A stretch of 64,000 nt of DNA. Source: Roseovarius sp. W115. Its GTDB lineage: Bacteria > Pseudomonadota > Alphaproteobacteria > Rhodobacterales > Rhodobacteraceae. Position numbers and translations under genes: made by a program. The notes under the pieces are model-generated. The model was given only the letters and a program-made list of their open reading frames with translations, did not search any database and was not told the origin of the DNA. The stretch covers positions 1-64,000 of the forward strand of contig NZ_CP146606.1 in assembly GCF_032842945.2 (NCBI RefSeq), in the 5' to 3' direction. This document shows, one piece after another, positions 8,789-16,789 of this stretch. Every line of letters begins with the position of its first letter. Position 1 is the first letter of the stretch.

Positions 8789-8819
8789 AGCCTACAACCT
8801 CAAGTTAACTTGAGATCAA
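8789..8819 (-). promoter_or_regulatory. SoxR-box promoter of the VOC gene
   Basis: The palindrome CCTCAAGTTAACTTGAGA (8798-8815) matches the Escherichia coli soxS SoxR site at all but the last base. On the minus strand it sits between a -35-like TTGATC (8819-8814) and a -10-like TAGGCT (8794-8789), separated by exactly 19 bases. This is the over-long spacer that MerR-family activators correct by DNA distortion. The promoter reads toward the VOC gene starting at 8751. Autoregulation of soxR, which starts at 8834 on the other strand, is possible. Confidence 0.88.
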
Positions 8820-8833
8820 GAGAGAAAATCACA

Positions 8834-9310
8834 ATGCAAAACAGTCGTTTGATCCCTCGTGGTTTGACAATCGGGTATGTCTCGGAGCGCACCGGCCTGC
8901 CGCCCTCGGCCATTCGATTCTACGAAGACGAGGGGCTCGTCTTTCCGGATCGCACTGCCGCTGGGCATCGCCGGTACACGCGTGGCGATTTGCGGCGCTT
9001 GAGTTTTGTGATGATTTCCCAAGGGCTTGGCTTTTCCATTGCCGAGATTCGCGAGGCACTCTGTGATCTGCCGCAGGATCGCGCGCCAACCAAACGCGAC
9101 TGGGCACGCATCTCGCAGCGCTTTGGGGCCACGCTGGATGATCGTATTGCCAGGATGCAGAGCCTTCGCGCCCGGCTGGATGGTTGCATCGGCTGCGGGT
9201 GTTTGTCGCTTAAGACCTGTGCGCTTTACAATCCGCGCGACCGGGCGGCACGGCGAGGGGCCGGTCCAAGATATCTGATGGGGGATATGCCTGATGCGGC
9301 ACAAAGCTGA
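8834..9310 (+). CDS. soxR: Redox-sensitive MerR-family regulator SoxR
   Basis: A 158-residue transcription activator that senses redox-cycling compounds through a [2Fe-2S] cluster. The N-terminal winged helix-turn-helix contains LTIGYVSERTGLPPSAIRFY and the HRRYTRGDLRRL wing. A dimerisation helix follows (about residues 82-115). The C-terminal cluster motif CIGCGCLSLKTC gives Cys118, Cys121, Cys123 and Cys129, the CX2CXCX5C arrangement that defines SoxR. The ATG at 8834 fits the family start; an in-frame extension from 8780 would run through the operator. The divergent VOC gene is its likely direct target, and no soxS is seen, as is usual outside enterics. Confidence 0.95.
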   Translation: MQNSRLIPRGLTIGYVSERTGLPPSAIRFYEDEGLVFPDRTAAGHRRYTRGDLRRLSFVMISQGLGFSIAEIREALCDLPQDRAPTKRDWARISQRFGATLDDRIARMQSLRARLDGCIGCGCLSLKTCALYNPRDRAARRGAGPRYLMGDMPDAAQS

Positions 9311-9379
9311 GCATGGCTTGACATCCTCCAAGCGCGCAGGCCAAGTCGCCCGCAAATCGCTTGGCATGGGAGGTGCATC

Positions 9380-10558
9380 ATGGCGCTTTCGAAACGGATC
9401 ACCGGGCTGACCGGGGGCGGCTCTGACGGCTGGGACGTCTACTACCGGGCCAAGGATATGCAGGCGCAGGGCGTGGATATTGCCATGCTGACCATTGGCG
9501 AGCATGACGTTGGCACGGATATCTCAATCCTCGACGCGATGTATGGCGCGGCCAAGGCGGGGCATGTGGGCTATTCGATGTTCACCGGCAACACCAATCT
9601 GCGCGAACGGGTGGCAGGTCGTGTCGCGGCGCGCACCGGGGTGCAGACCAAGCCGGAAAACGTGTTGATCGTACCGGGTGGTCAGGCCGGGCTTTTCGCG
9701 GCGCATCATGCGGCCTGTGATGAAGGGTATACCGCCCTTTTCATTGACCCCTATTACGCCACCTACCCCGGCACGATCCGGGGCGTGGGCGCGCGCCCGT
9801 TGGCGGTACAAGCGCGGGCAGAGCAGGATTTTCAGCCTGATCCGGCGGACATTGCCGCTGTGGCGGACGGGGCCAAGAGCCTTTTGATCAATTCCCCCAA
9901 CAATCCCACCGGAGCTGTCTATAGCCTTGAAACCATGGAGGGGATTGCCGGGGTGTGCCAGGATCATGACCTTTGGCTCATCTCGGATGAGGTTTATGAC
10001 ACGCAGCTGTGGGAGGGCGAGCATATCAGCGCGCGCACCCTGCCCGGCATGGCGGAACGCACGCTGGTGATTGGATCGCTGTCAAAAAGCCATGCCATGA
10101 CCGGGAGCCGCATCGGCTGGATCATCGGGCCGGAAGAGGCGATTTTCCATATCGGCAATCTGGCGACGCACACCACCTATGGTGTGGCCGGGTTCGTACA
10201 GGAAGCGGCCTATTTCGCGCTGGATCAGGGCGAAGCTTTTGAAGCGCAGATCGCCGAGCCGTTTCGACGCCGGCGGGATCTCGTGCTGGCGCAGGTTGCG
10301 GGGCAAAACGTTGTGCGGGCCGTTCCGGCGCAGGGCGCGATGTACGTGATGCTGGATATCCGCGCCACAGGGCTTTCGGGCGAGGATTTCGCCCTGCAAT
10401 TACTCGATCAGCATCATGTGGCGGTTATGCCGGGCGAAAGTTTTGGCGAAGCTGCCGCCGGCCATGTGCGCGTGGCCCTGACGGTGGCTGATGAACGGCT
10501 GGAAGAGGCCATCACGCATCTTATCGACATGGCACAAGGGCTGGCTCAGGCGGCATAG
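9380..10558 (+). CDS. Class I/II PLP-dependent aminotransferase
   Basis: A 392-residue fold-type I aminotransferase of the aspartate-aminotransferase superfamily. The internal aldimine lysine is Lys236 in IGSLSKSHAMTGSRIGW, followed by the conserved arginine contacts. NSPNNPTGAV (about residues 171-180) holds the PLP-contacting Asn, and ISDEVYDTQLW holds the Asp that pairs with the pyridine nitrogen. VPGGQAGLFAA is the phosphate-loop region. The amino donor is not deducible. It lies alone, about 70 bases after soxR, with an ATG preceded by GGGAGG. Confidence 0.9.
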   Translation: MALSKRITGLTGGGSDGWDVYYRAKDMQAQGVDIAMLTIGEHDVGTDISILDAMYGAAKAGHVGYSMFTGNTNLRERVAGRVAARTGVQTKPENVLIVPGGQAGLFAAHHAACDEGYTALFIDPYYATYPGTIRGVGARPLAVQARAEQDFQPDPADIAAVADGAKSLLINSPNNPTGAVYSLETMEGIAGVCQDHDLWLISDEVYDTQLWEGEHISARTLPGMAERTLVIGSLSKSHAMTGSRIGWIIGPEEAIFHIGNLATHTTYGVAGFVQEAAYFALDQGEAFEAQIAEPFRRRRDLVLAQVAGQNVVRAVPAQGAMYVMLDIRATGLSGEDFALQLLDQHHVAVMPGESFGEAAAGHVRVALTVADERLEEAITHLIDMAQGLAQAA

Positions 10559-10648
10559 GCCAGTTTTTTCAAACCTGCGACAGCCTGTCGCCTGCCCCTA
10601 TAACCATGGCGGCATACTTGTCCAATGCATGCAAGCGGGAGAAAGAAC

Positions 10649-10732
10649 ATGTTCAAAGGTTTGACAACATCCATCGCCATCATCGTCGGCGGCATGGTTG
10701 GCGTGCCAGTGGCGATACTGGCGGCGTTTTAA
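10649..10732 (+). CDS. Candidate 27-residue hydrophobic small protein
   Basis: An ATG at 10649 with GGGAGAAAG upstream opens a 27-residue frame: MFKGLTTSIA, then IIVGGMVGVPVAILAAF, which is almost entirely a single membrane-spanning segment with a lysine near the start. A strong terminator follows at 10758-10788, so a short dedicated transcript is plausible. The RBS, composition and terminator support a real membrane small protein, but no homologue is known to me. Confidence 0.5.
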   Translation: MFKGLTTSIAIIVGGMVGVPVAILAAF

Positions 10733-10757
10733 GACTAAATCGGATCATATCCGAAAC

Positions 10758-10788
10758 CAAAAAAAGGGCAGCCACAGCTGCCCTTTTT
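10758..10788. terminator. Bidirectional rho-independent terminator
   Basis: Stem GGGCAGC (10766-10772) and GCTGCCC (10777-10783) with a CACA loop, an A-run on the left (10758-10765) and a T-run on the right (10784-10788). It can end transcription from both the plus-strand small ORF and the minus-strand VPLPA-CTERM gene. Confidence 0.9.
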
Positions 10789-10807
10789 CATTTCTTGATA
10801 CAACAGA

Positions 10808-11478
10808 TCAGCTTTTCTTCTTGCGAAGGCGCAAAGCACCGATGCCGCCGAGACCGCCAAGCAGCAGCAGAGCTGACGCCGGAAGCGGAACGGGAGCAAT
10901 TTCAGCAACTGAGCTGAAGCCGTCGACAACTGTGACAAAGCCACTGGAGCCGGAGCGGCCATCGCTCAGGAATGCTGTTGCGATTGCACCGCGATCATTG
11001 AAGTTGTCGCCGTTGTTGTTGCCCAGACCCGAAATTTCGGCTGAAAAGGTCAGCCGGTTGCCAGGATCAAACACATTGTTGAATGCGGTGATCGTCAGCA
11101 GATTGAACAGCGAATTGTCGCTGTCATTCGCATCTGGTCCATCAGAGAAAGAGAACGAGAAGTTCGACTCGGCTGATGCGCCTTCTGGCGTCAGGCCAAC
11201 AAATCCAAAAGAGTTGTTGTCTCCCGCCGCGTTGGACTCACCCGCGCCCGCAGTCAGATCGATGACCACTTGCGTGAGGCAAGCAATACCCGATCCACAT
11301 TGCGCAGTTGCACTGCCGCTCGTGACAGTGCCGAAGTCGATTGTGAAATCAATCACGCTCGATCCGTTTCTTGGTCCCCCTGACCTTCGGCCAGAATGGA
11401 AACGGTAGAAGCTGCCGCCATTGACACCGCTCCGACGAGCATGCCCCCTGCGACAGCAAGTGTTTTAAGAAAACTCAC
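10808..11478 (-). pseudogene. VPLPA-CTERM sorting-domain exported protein, frameshifted
   Basis: The C-terminus reads APVPLPASALLLLGGLGG followed by a basic tail ending RLRKKKS. This is a VPLPA-CTERM signal, which directs a protein to an exosortase for processing at the cell surface. The mature part is low in charge and rich in Gly, Ser, Asn and Asp. A signal peptide exists but lies in a different frame: GTG at 11478 opens MSFLKTLAVAGGMLVGAVS, and its frame ends at 11353, where the CTERM frame (open from about 11356 and upstream) takes over. Removing a one-base difference between about 11355 and 11420 would join them into about 220 residues. Either the gene is broken or the sequence has an indel. 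No exosortase gene is in this window. Confidence 0.75.
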
Positions 11479-12000
11479 GTTGAGATCCCCATACTAAAAG
11501 TAACAATACGCCCCATGCGCATCACTCTTGAACGTGATTGCCCCCGACATCTTTGCGAAAAGTCCCCAAGTGGTCAGCGACACCCACATCTACACACTCG
11601 CAAACCCAGAGCAGTCTCACAAGCAAATATCGCGCATCGGGATCGCGGTTTGGCCATAAAACAAGGTGATATCGCTAACAATTCGGACTTTCACAGCCAC
11701 CAAACAGATTGTTGGCCTGACTAGGGTTTTTTTGAACCAAAATGCCGACCGCGAAAAGCATGCAAAAAATCCCGCACGAATGTCCCATTTGCGACAAAAG
11801 TCGTTTTCAGGCTAGCCTGACCTTGGAAAGGGCGCATGGTATGCGGTCAAAGGGAGGAGCTGGCGATGATGCCACGCTGTAAAATTGCCTTGGTGATCCG
11901 CACGATCGGGGCCGAGCGCGGACGCGCGGCGCGGGGGCGTCCGAGTTGGGTTTGATCTGATCACACCCTTTCCCACTCCCTTGCACTAAGGACCCCTTAG
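11479..12000. other. Intergenic region upstream of the MttB-family gene
   Basis: About 520 bases with no convincing long gene. The left half, to about 11810, is AT-richer and shows nothing I recognise. From 11850 there is a GGGAGGAGC ribosome-binding site with a possible 29-codon leader (11866-11955), then a short AT-poor gap before the next ATG. No clear promoter consensus was identified. Confidence 0.5.
11866..11955 (+). CDS. Possible 29-residue leader ORF
   Basis: An ATG at 11866 with GGGAGGAGC eight bases upstream opens a short frame ending in TGA at 11955. The product begins MMPRCKIALVIRT and continues with a very arginine-rich tail. It ends 45 bases before the MttB-family gene, so it could be a regulatory leader. 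It could equally be chance, since GC-rich DNA gives many such frames. Confidence 0.25.
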   Translation: MMPRCKIALVIRTIGAERGRAARGRPSWV

Positions 12001-13539
12001 ATGAATGAACAAACCCCTCGCCGCTCTGGTGGACGTGCTGCGCGCCGCGCCAGCCGTGCGGCCCCGCTCACCGAAGATTTGCGGCCCATTCGCGCAGGCC
12101 TTGAAGGCGGGACGTATAAACCGCTGACTGACGCGCAAATCCAGCGCATTCACGACACCGCGCTGGATGCGCTTGAACAGATCGGGCTGGCCGATGCGCC
12201 GGAGAGTGGCGTGGCTTACCTTACTGAGGCCGGTGCCATTCAAGGCGAGGATGGCCGCATTCGTTTTCCCCGTGCCCTCGTTGAGGACATGCTGGCCAAG
12301 GCGAACCGGTCTGTCACACTATGCAGTCGCGATGGTCAGAACGACATGGAACTCAGCGGCACGCGGGTGCATTACGGCACGGCGGGGGCAGCAGTGCATA
12401 TGGTCGATGTGACCGGCAATGAATATCGCGAGAGCTTGCTTCAAGATTTGCACGACGCCGCGCGCATCGTGGACGTGCTCGACAATGTACATTTCTGCCA
12501 GCGCCCGATGGTGGCCCGCGACATCACCGACAATATGGAGATGGACCTCAACACGGTCTATGCCGCCTCTTGCGGGACGACCAAGCATATCGGCACGTCC
12601 TTTACTGAGCCGCATCACGTGCCCCCCGCCCTTGAGATGCTCTACATGATTGCAGGCGGCGAAGATAAGTTCCGCGAGCGCCCCTTCATGAGCAACTCCA
12701 ACTGCTTCGTCGTGCCCCCGATGAAATTCGCCACGGAATCCTGTCAGGTGATGGAGGAATGCATCAAGGGTGGCATGCCGGTGCTCTTGCTCTCAGCCGG
12801 CATGGCGGGGGCCACTGCGCCCTCGACCGTGGCCGGGGCCATCGTGCAGGCGACAGCCGAGTGTCTGGCCGGGCTGGTTTACGTGAATGCCGTCAAAGCA
12901 GGTCATCCGGCGATCTTTGGCACCTGGCCGTTTGGCCTTGACCTGCGCACCGGCGCGATGTCCATCGGGTCGGGCGAACAGGCGCTGCTCACAGCAGGCT
13001 GCGCGCAGATGCATCAGTTCTACGGCGTGCCCGGCGGTGCGGCTGCGGGCGCCTCGGACAGCAAGATGCCCGACATGCAGGCCGGGTGGGAGCAAATGTG
13101 CTCCAACGTCATGGCGGGGCTGTCGGGGCTCAACATGGTCTATGAGGCAGCCGGAATGCATGCCTCACTGCTGGGGTTCTGCCACGAAAGCCTAATCCTG
13201 GCCGATGACATCATCGGACAGGCCCTGCGCTGTGTTCGCGGAATCGAGGTGGATGATGAGACCCTCGCGCTCGATCAGATCAAGGAGGTCTGCATGGGTG
13301 GCCCGGGGCATTACCTTGGCACCGATCAAACGCTGGGCCGGATGCAGCGCGACCACGTCTATCCCATCTTTGGCGACCGCACCTCCCCCAAGGAATGGGC
13401 CGAGAATGGCAAGCCGGATCTGATCGAAAAGGCTGTCGCGCGCAAAGAGGCCATTCTTGGCGAACGGTCTGCGGCGCGGTTTGATCCGGTGCTGGATGCG
13501 GAAATCCGGGCGAAGTTTAACATTCATTTGTCGGCGTAA
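12001..13539 (+). CDS. Trimethylamine methyltransferase (MttB) family protein, non-pyrrolysine type
   Basis: A 512-residue TIM-barrel corrinoid-dependent methyltransferase of the MttB superfamily. The basic N-terminal tail (RRSGGRAARRASRAAP) is typical of alphaproteobacterial members. Family hallmarks include VHYGTAGAAVHMVD, SCGTTKHIGTSF, FGTWPFGLDLRTGAMSIGSGE as two adjoining segments, and GVPGGAAAGASDSK. There is no in-frame TAG, so it is not a pyrrolysine trimethylamine methyltransferase. By analogy with MtgB-type members it probably demethylates another quaternary amine such as glycine betaine or a relative. No corrinoid protein or reductive activator is adjacent. An upstream RBS is weak. 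Confidence 0.88.
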   Translation: MNEQTPRRSGGRAARRASRAAPLTEDLRPIRAGLEGGTYKPLTDAQIQRIHDTALDALEQIGLADAPESGVAYLTEAGAIQGEDGRIRFPRALVEDMLAKANRSVTLCSRDGQNDMELSGTRVHYGTAGAAVHMVDVTGNEYRESLLQDLHDAARIVDVLDNVHFCQRPMVARDITDNMEMDLNTVYAASCGTTKHIGTSFTEPHHVPPALEMLYMIAGGEDKFRERPFMSNSNCFVVPPMKFATESCQVMEECIKGGMPVLLLSAGMAGATAPSTVAGAIVQATAECLAGLVYVNAVKAGHPAIFGTWPFGLDLRTGAMSIGSGEQALLTAGCAQMHQFYGVPGGAAAGASDSKMPDMQAGWEQMCSNVMAGLSGLNMVYEAAGMHASLLGFCHESLILADDIIGQALRCVRGIEVDDETLALDQIKEVCMGGPGHYLGTDQTLGRMQRDHVYPIFGDRTSPKEWAENGKPDLIEKAVARKEAILGERSAARFDPVLDAEIRAKFNIHLSA

Positions 13540-13589
13540 AGAGCGGCACGTTATCCCCAGGTTTAACCCGAGGACCTCTTGGCCAAGAG

Positions 13590-13610
13590 ATCCCCGATCA
13601 AGTCGGGGAT
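13590..13610. repeat. REP-like palindrome
   Basis: ATCCCCGATCAAGTCGGGGAT, an inverted repeat with a GATCAAG core like the three copies between cimA and cysS. It lies 50 bases after the MttB-family gene and may also help end its transcription. Confidence 0.7.
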
Positions 13611-13627
13611 GACGGGCTGCGTGGGTG

Positions 13628-13801
13628 GCCGTGCCAGCGACGGACAGGAGGACGGCGCAGCTTCACCCTGATCAGCGCGCTTTATCCCAGCCATGTCTGC
13701 TTGCTGAATATTCGGCGCTTATACGCCAACCAAAGCGACGGCCCTTCGGGCCGGTCCGTCGCTGGCACGGCAGGCCTGCGGCCCTCGATTCGGTGCCTTT
13801 G
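13628..13801. repeat. 174-bp structured dispersed repeat, copy A
   Basis: This element is homologous over its whole 174-base length to 48976-49149 on the same strand. Perfect 18-base inverted arms, GCCGTGCCAGCGACGGAC (13628-13645) and GTCCGTCGCTGGCACGGC (13754-13771), enclose 108 bases. The 3' arm can instead pair locally as AGCGACGG (13734-13741) with CCGTCGCT (13756-13763). The block GCGCGCTTTATCCC and the 3' tail CTGCGGCCCTCGATTC are also shared by both copies. It has no long coding frame. A mobile non-autonomous element or a structured RNA are both possible. Confidence 0.8.
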
Positions 13802-14215
13802 TCGCGGTGAATGGGGAGTAAAATGAGCTCTATTCAAAGCTTTGTTACTTATGCATCAATGGCAGAAATGCGGGACAGAATTGCCGTTCCGTAATCTCCG
13901 CGATGAGCCGCGCGATGGCCAGACCGCGGGATGGCGACCTACAGGTTTTCCATGCAGTTTATGTCAACCTAATCCGCAAATCCTTTGATTGCCGTGCTGA
14001 CGTTGACCAATCGCCAGCCCAGGGGGCGGTCTGGCGATCGCGCGGCGGCGCTACGCGCCTTGATTCCGCGCGAGGGGAGTCATTGTGGGCTCAGAGCCGA
14101 CATCATACCATTAGACTTCCGAAATATGACTGTTACCAATCAAGCGTTAGTACGAAGGTTTATTTCCGACTTATCTCCCAGCCTTCGATTGCAAACAATT
14201 ATATTGGAGTGAAGA
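13802..14215. other. Mostly non-coding stretch after repeat copy A
   Basis: About 410 bases that contain one tiny possible ORF (13823-13894) and otherwise no supported gene. The sequence turns AT-rich from about 14100 onward, marking the border of the AT-rich patch that carries the next unknown gene. No mobile-element ends were recognised. Confidence 0.4.
13823..13894 (+). CDS. Possible 23-residue ORF or gene remnant
   Basis: An ATG at 13823, five bases after GGGGAG, opens a 23-codon frame (MSSIQSFVTYASMAEMRDRI and three more residues) before TAA at 13892-13894. The ribosome-binding site is good, but the product is too short to judge. It may be the surviving start of a lost gene next to the repeat. 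Confidence 0.25.
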   Translation: MSSIQSFVTYASMAEMRDRIAVP

Positions 14216-14572
14216 TTGTTTCCGTACAAAATACTCATATCGTTGGACACCAAAAAACCTTATGACTGGAACAAATCTGTTCATTTAAATCTTGGTTCTT
14301 CCGATGCGGCGCTGCCTTTACTGGTTGGCTTGTGGAACCATCTAATGAATGACAAACCAGTCTTGTTTGAAGCCGTGTTTAGCCCTTTGGACGAAACTAA
14401 AGCTGACTTCTCGAAATTGACTGCAGAGGACTTCAAATATTGCCATACGTTTTTGGAAAGTCAGTACAAAGAGCTTATTTTGGGAAGCACGGATCATTTT
14501 TCGAACACAACAGCCGAATGCGCAGAAAAAAGTCCAAAGCGTTACAAGAATTCGAAAAATTCATTCAGTTAA
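14216..14572 (+). CDS. AT-rich hypothetical protein, possibly frameshifted near its end
   Basis: A TTG start at 14216 with GGAG seven bases upstream gives a 118-residue protein that I do not recognise. It starts MFPYKILISLDTKKPYDWN and has no signal or membrane segment. The last 20 or so residues are an unconvincing Lys/Asn/Ser run. In another frame from about 14503 the DNA reads FEHNSRMRRKKSKALQEF and continues EKFIQLMEADSRLVR, ending at 14601, which looks more like a natural helical C-terminus. A single-base indel near 14500 could therefore have changed the tail. The composition is much AT-richer than the neighbours, suggesting acquired DNA. Confidence 0.55.
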   Translation: MFPYKILISLDTKKPYDWNKSVHLNLGSSDAALPLLVGLWNHLMNDKPVLFEAVFSPLDETKADFSKLTAEDFKYCHTFLESQYKELILGSTDHFSNTTAECAEKSPKRYKNSKNSFS

Positions 14573-14729
14573 TGGAAGCGGATTCGAGACTGGTCAGATA
14601 ACTGAGTATTCCGAAACTAAGGCTCCGACCAGCAGGAAACATTAGTAGCTTCATGTCTGCTTTGGCCTCAAAGCAGCCACCTACCGCTTAACTGAACGAT
14701 CACGTCAGAGGACGCCCCAAGCCCCCCTT

Positions 14730-16352
14730 CTACCCCTCAATTCGCCCCAACACTGCCAATATATCCACGCCAGCAATCGCCCCAACCGTTCGCCCGCGCT
14801 GTCCTGCCAGCCGTGTGGCAACATAGCCTTCGCTCACCGCAGGGGGCGCGGTGCGGATCAAAACCGACGCCGTCAGCAGCGTCGCCAGACTTTCCACATA
14901 CCAGCGCGCTTGCCCCTCCTCTGGCAGCTTGGGAAACCTCTGAATATGCGCCTTCAGCGCGGCATCATAACCACGATACTGCCCACCCGCTGTGGCCAAT
15001 TCCGCACTCAGCACCTCTCCGGCCTCAGGCGCGCGCTGCAGCGTGCGCAGGATGTCGAGGCAGATGACATTCCCCGAACCTTCCCAGATCGAGTTGAGTG
15101 GCGCTTCGCGGTAGAGGAGCGGCAGAGGCGTGTCTTCGACATAGCCCATGCCACCCAGGGCCTCCATCGCTTCATAAACGAACCCGGGGCAAAGCTTGTT
15201 GTTGAGGTACTTCGCCAAAGCCACACTCAGCCGGGCAAAGGCGCGGTCGGCCTCTGATTTGCGGTCAAAGGCGGCAGCGACATGCATCCCCAAAGCCAGC
15301 GCGCCTTCCCAGTCGAGCGCCAGATCAGCCAGCACCGATTGCATGAGCGGCTGATCGATCAACCGGCGCTGAAACGCGCTGCGGTGGCGCGCCCAGTGGG
15401 TGGCATGCGCCAGCGCCGCGCGCATGAGCCCCGCCGGAGCCATCGCCGTGTCGAGCCGGGTGTGATGCACCATTTCGATGATCGTCTTGACGCCTGCGCC
15501 CTCCTCGCCCAAGGGGTAGGCCAGCGCATCATGATACTCGATCTCAGCCGAGGCGTTGGCGCGGTTGCCCAGTTTGTCCTTGAGACGTTGAATGTGAATG
15601 CCATTGCGTTCGCCCTCCAGCCAGCGCGGCACAAGAAAACAGGTCAGCCCACCTGGCGCCTGCGCCAGCGTCAGAAACCCGTCGGACATTGGGGCAGAGC
15701 AGAACCATTTATGTCCGCGCAAGCGGTAGCCATCGCGCGTGCGTGTGGCCTGCGTGGTATTGGCACGCACATCCGAGCCACCCTGTTTTTCCGTCATTGC
15801 CATGCCAAGCGTCGCGCCGGGCTTCTGCGTCAACGGCTTGGGCGCGCCATCATAGACACGCGACATGAGTTTCGGTCCCCATTCCGTGAACAGCGCCTCA
15901 TCTACGCTCAGCGCCGGGATAGCGGCATAAGTCATCGTCATTGGACAGCACACGCCCGGCTCCACCTGGCTCATCAAATAGACCATGGCGGCATGGGTGG
16001 CATGACCGCCCTTCCCGGCCTCCCATGCAATCGCAGAATAGCCTGCGCCAATTCCGGCCTGCATCAACTGATGATAGCTGGGGTGAAACCGCACCTCATC
16101 CAGTCGCCGCCCTCCTGCATCGAAGAGCAGCAACTCAGGCGTGGTGCGGTTCGCCAGGTCCCCCATCTCGACCATGCTGCTCGTGCCGATGGTGTCCGCG
16201 AAATGAGCCAGATGCGCGGTGTCGGCCCCGGCGGCGTCCGCATGAGTTTGCAGACCCGGATCGCCCGACCAGAGTGGCAATCCGCGCAACGGCTCAGGCT
16301 GGTTGGTCACATCATGTGTGGGCAACGCATCGCACGGCGGCAGATGTGGCAT
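14730..16352 (-). CDS. AidB-like acyl-CoA dehydrogenase family protein
   Basis: A 540-residue flavoprotein-like member of the acyl-CoA dehydrogenase family, about the same length as Escherichia coli AidB (541). Signature parts are MTEKQGGSDVRANTTQA and GHKWFCSAPMSDGFLTLAQA, which form the FAD/substrate region, and LGGMGYVEDTPLPLLYREAP with WEGSGNVICLDILR near the C-terminus. AidB is part of the adaptive response to DNA alkylation and binds DNA through its C-terminal domain. Ordinary isovaleryl-CoA dehydrogenases are much shorter (about 390). The ATG at 16352 has GGAGAG about seven bases upstream, so the longer frame from 16469 is rejected. It is divergent from the FtsB-like gene. Confidence 0.88.
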   Translation of the reverse strand: MPHLPPCDALPTHDVTNQPEPLRGLPLWSGDPGLQTHADAAGADTAHLAHFADTIGTSSMVEMGDLANRTTPELLLFDAGGRRLDEVRFHPSYHQLMQAGIGAGYSAIAWEAGKGGHATHAAMVYLMSQVEPGVCCPMTMTYAAIPALSVDEALFTEWGPKLMSRVYDGAPKPLTQKPGATLGMAMTEKQGGSDVRANTTQATRTRDGYRLRGHKWFCSAPMSDGFLTLAQAPGGLTCFLVPRWLEGERNGIHIQRLKDKLGNRANASAEIEYHDALAYPLGEEGAGVKTIIEMVHHTRLDTAMAPAGLMRAALAHATHWARHRSAFQRRLIDQPLMQSVLADLALDWEGALALGMHVAAAFDRKSEADRAFARLSVALAKYLNNKLCPGFVYEAMEALGGMGYVEDTPLPLLYREAPLNSIWEGSGNVICLDILRTLQRAPEAGEVLSAELATAGGQYRGYDAALKAHIQRFPKLPEEGQARWYVESLATLLTASVLIRTAPPAVSEGYVATRLAGQRGRTVGAIAGVDILAVLGRIEG

Positions 16353-16489
16353 GAAAGACTCTCCTTCAGCCTCCGTTCTACTCATTATGACATTGGTGTG
16401 AAAAGGGGATTCACAAAGCGATTCGGGTATGGCAGAGTGTCTGGGCACCGTCCGACAAGAGATGGGCAAAGAGGCAAAGGTGGATCCAG

Positions 16490-16789
16490 ATGACAGCGCT
16501 CAAACGACCAGCGATTGGTTTACTTGTGTTCAGTATCATTGCGTTTGGGCTCGCCGCCTATTTTGCCTTTGCCGCGATCCAGGGCGACTACGGCCTGTTC
16601 CGCCGAGCGGAAATTGAGGTGGGCGAACAGGTGCTGCGCGAACAGCTGGCCGAGCTTGAAACGCAAGTGGTGCGTATGGAAAACCTGACGCTCCGCCTTT
16701 CAGACACGTTTCTCGATCTGGATCTTCTGGACCAACAGGCGCGCGATGTGCTGGGATTGTTGCGGTCAGACGAGATTGTGATCCGTTAA
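16490..16789 (+). CDS. FtsB/DivIC-like septum formation initiator family protein
   Basis: A 99-residue bitopic inner-membrane protein with a short cytoplasmic start, one membrane segment (LLVFSIIAFGLAAYFAFAAI, about residues 11-30), and a periplasmic coiled coil (about 40-75) containing LREQLAELETQVVRMENLTLRL. This fits the FtsB/DivIC family, which links FtsQ and FtsL in the divisome. The gene sits upstream of pdhA, a common arrangement in Rhodobacteraceae. The RBS is GGTGGA. Function is inferred from architecture. Confidence 0.82.
   Translation: MTALKRPAIGLLVFSIIAFGLAAYFAFAAIQGDYGLFRRAEIEVGEQVLREQLAELETQVVRMENLTLRLSDTFLDLDLLDQQARDVLGLLRSDEIVIR

Noticed and set aside
15282..16493. 403-residue plus-strand frame across the AidB-like gene
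   Set aside because: Antisense to a clear acyl-CoA dehydrogenase; composition is typical of GC-rich shadow frames.
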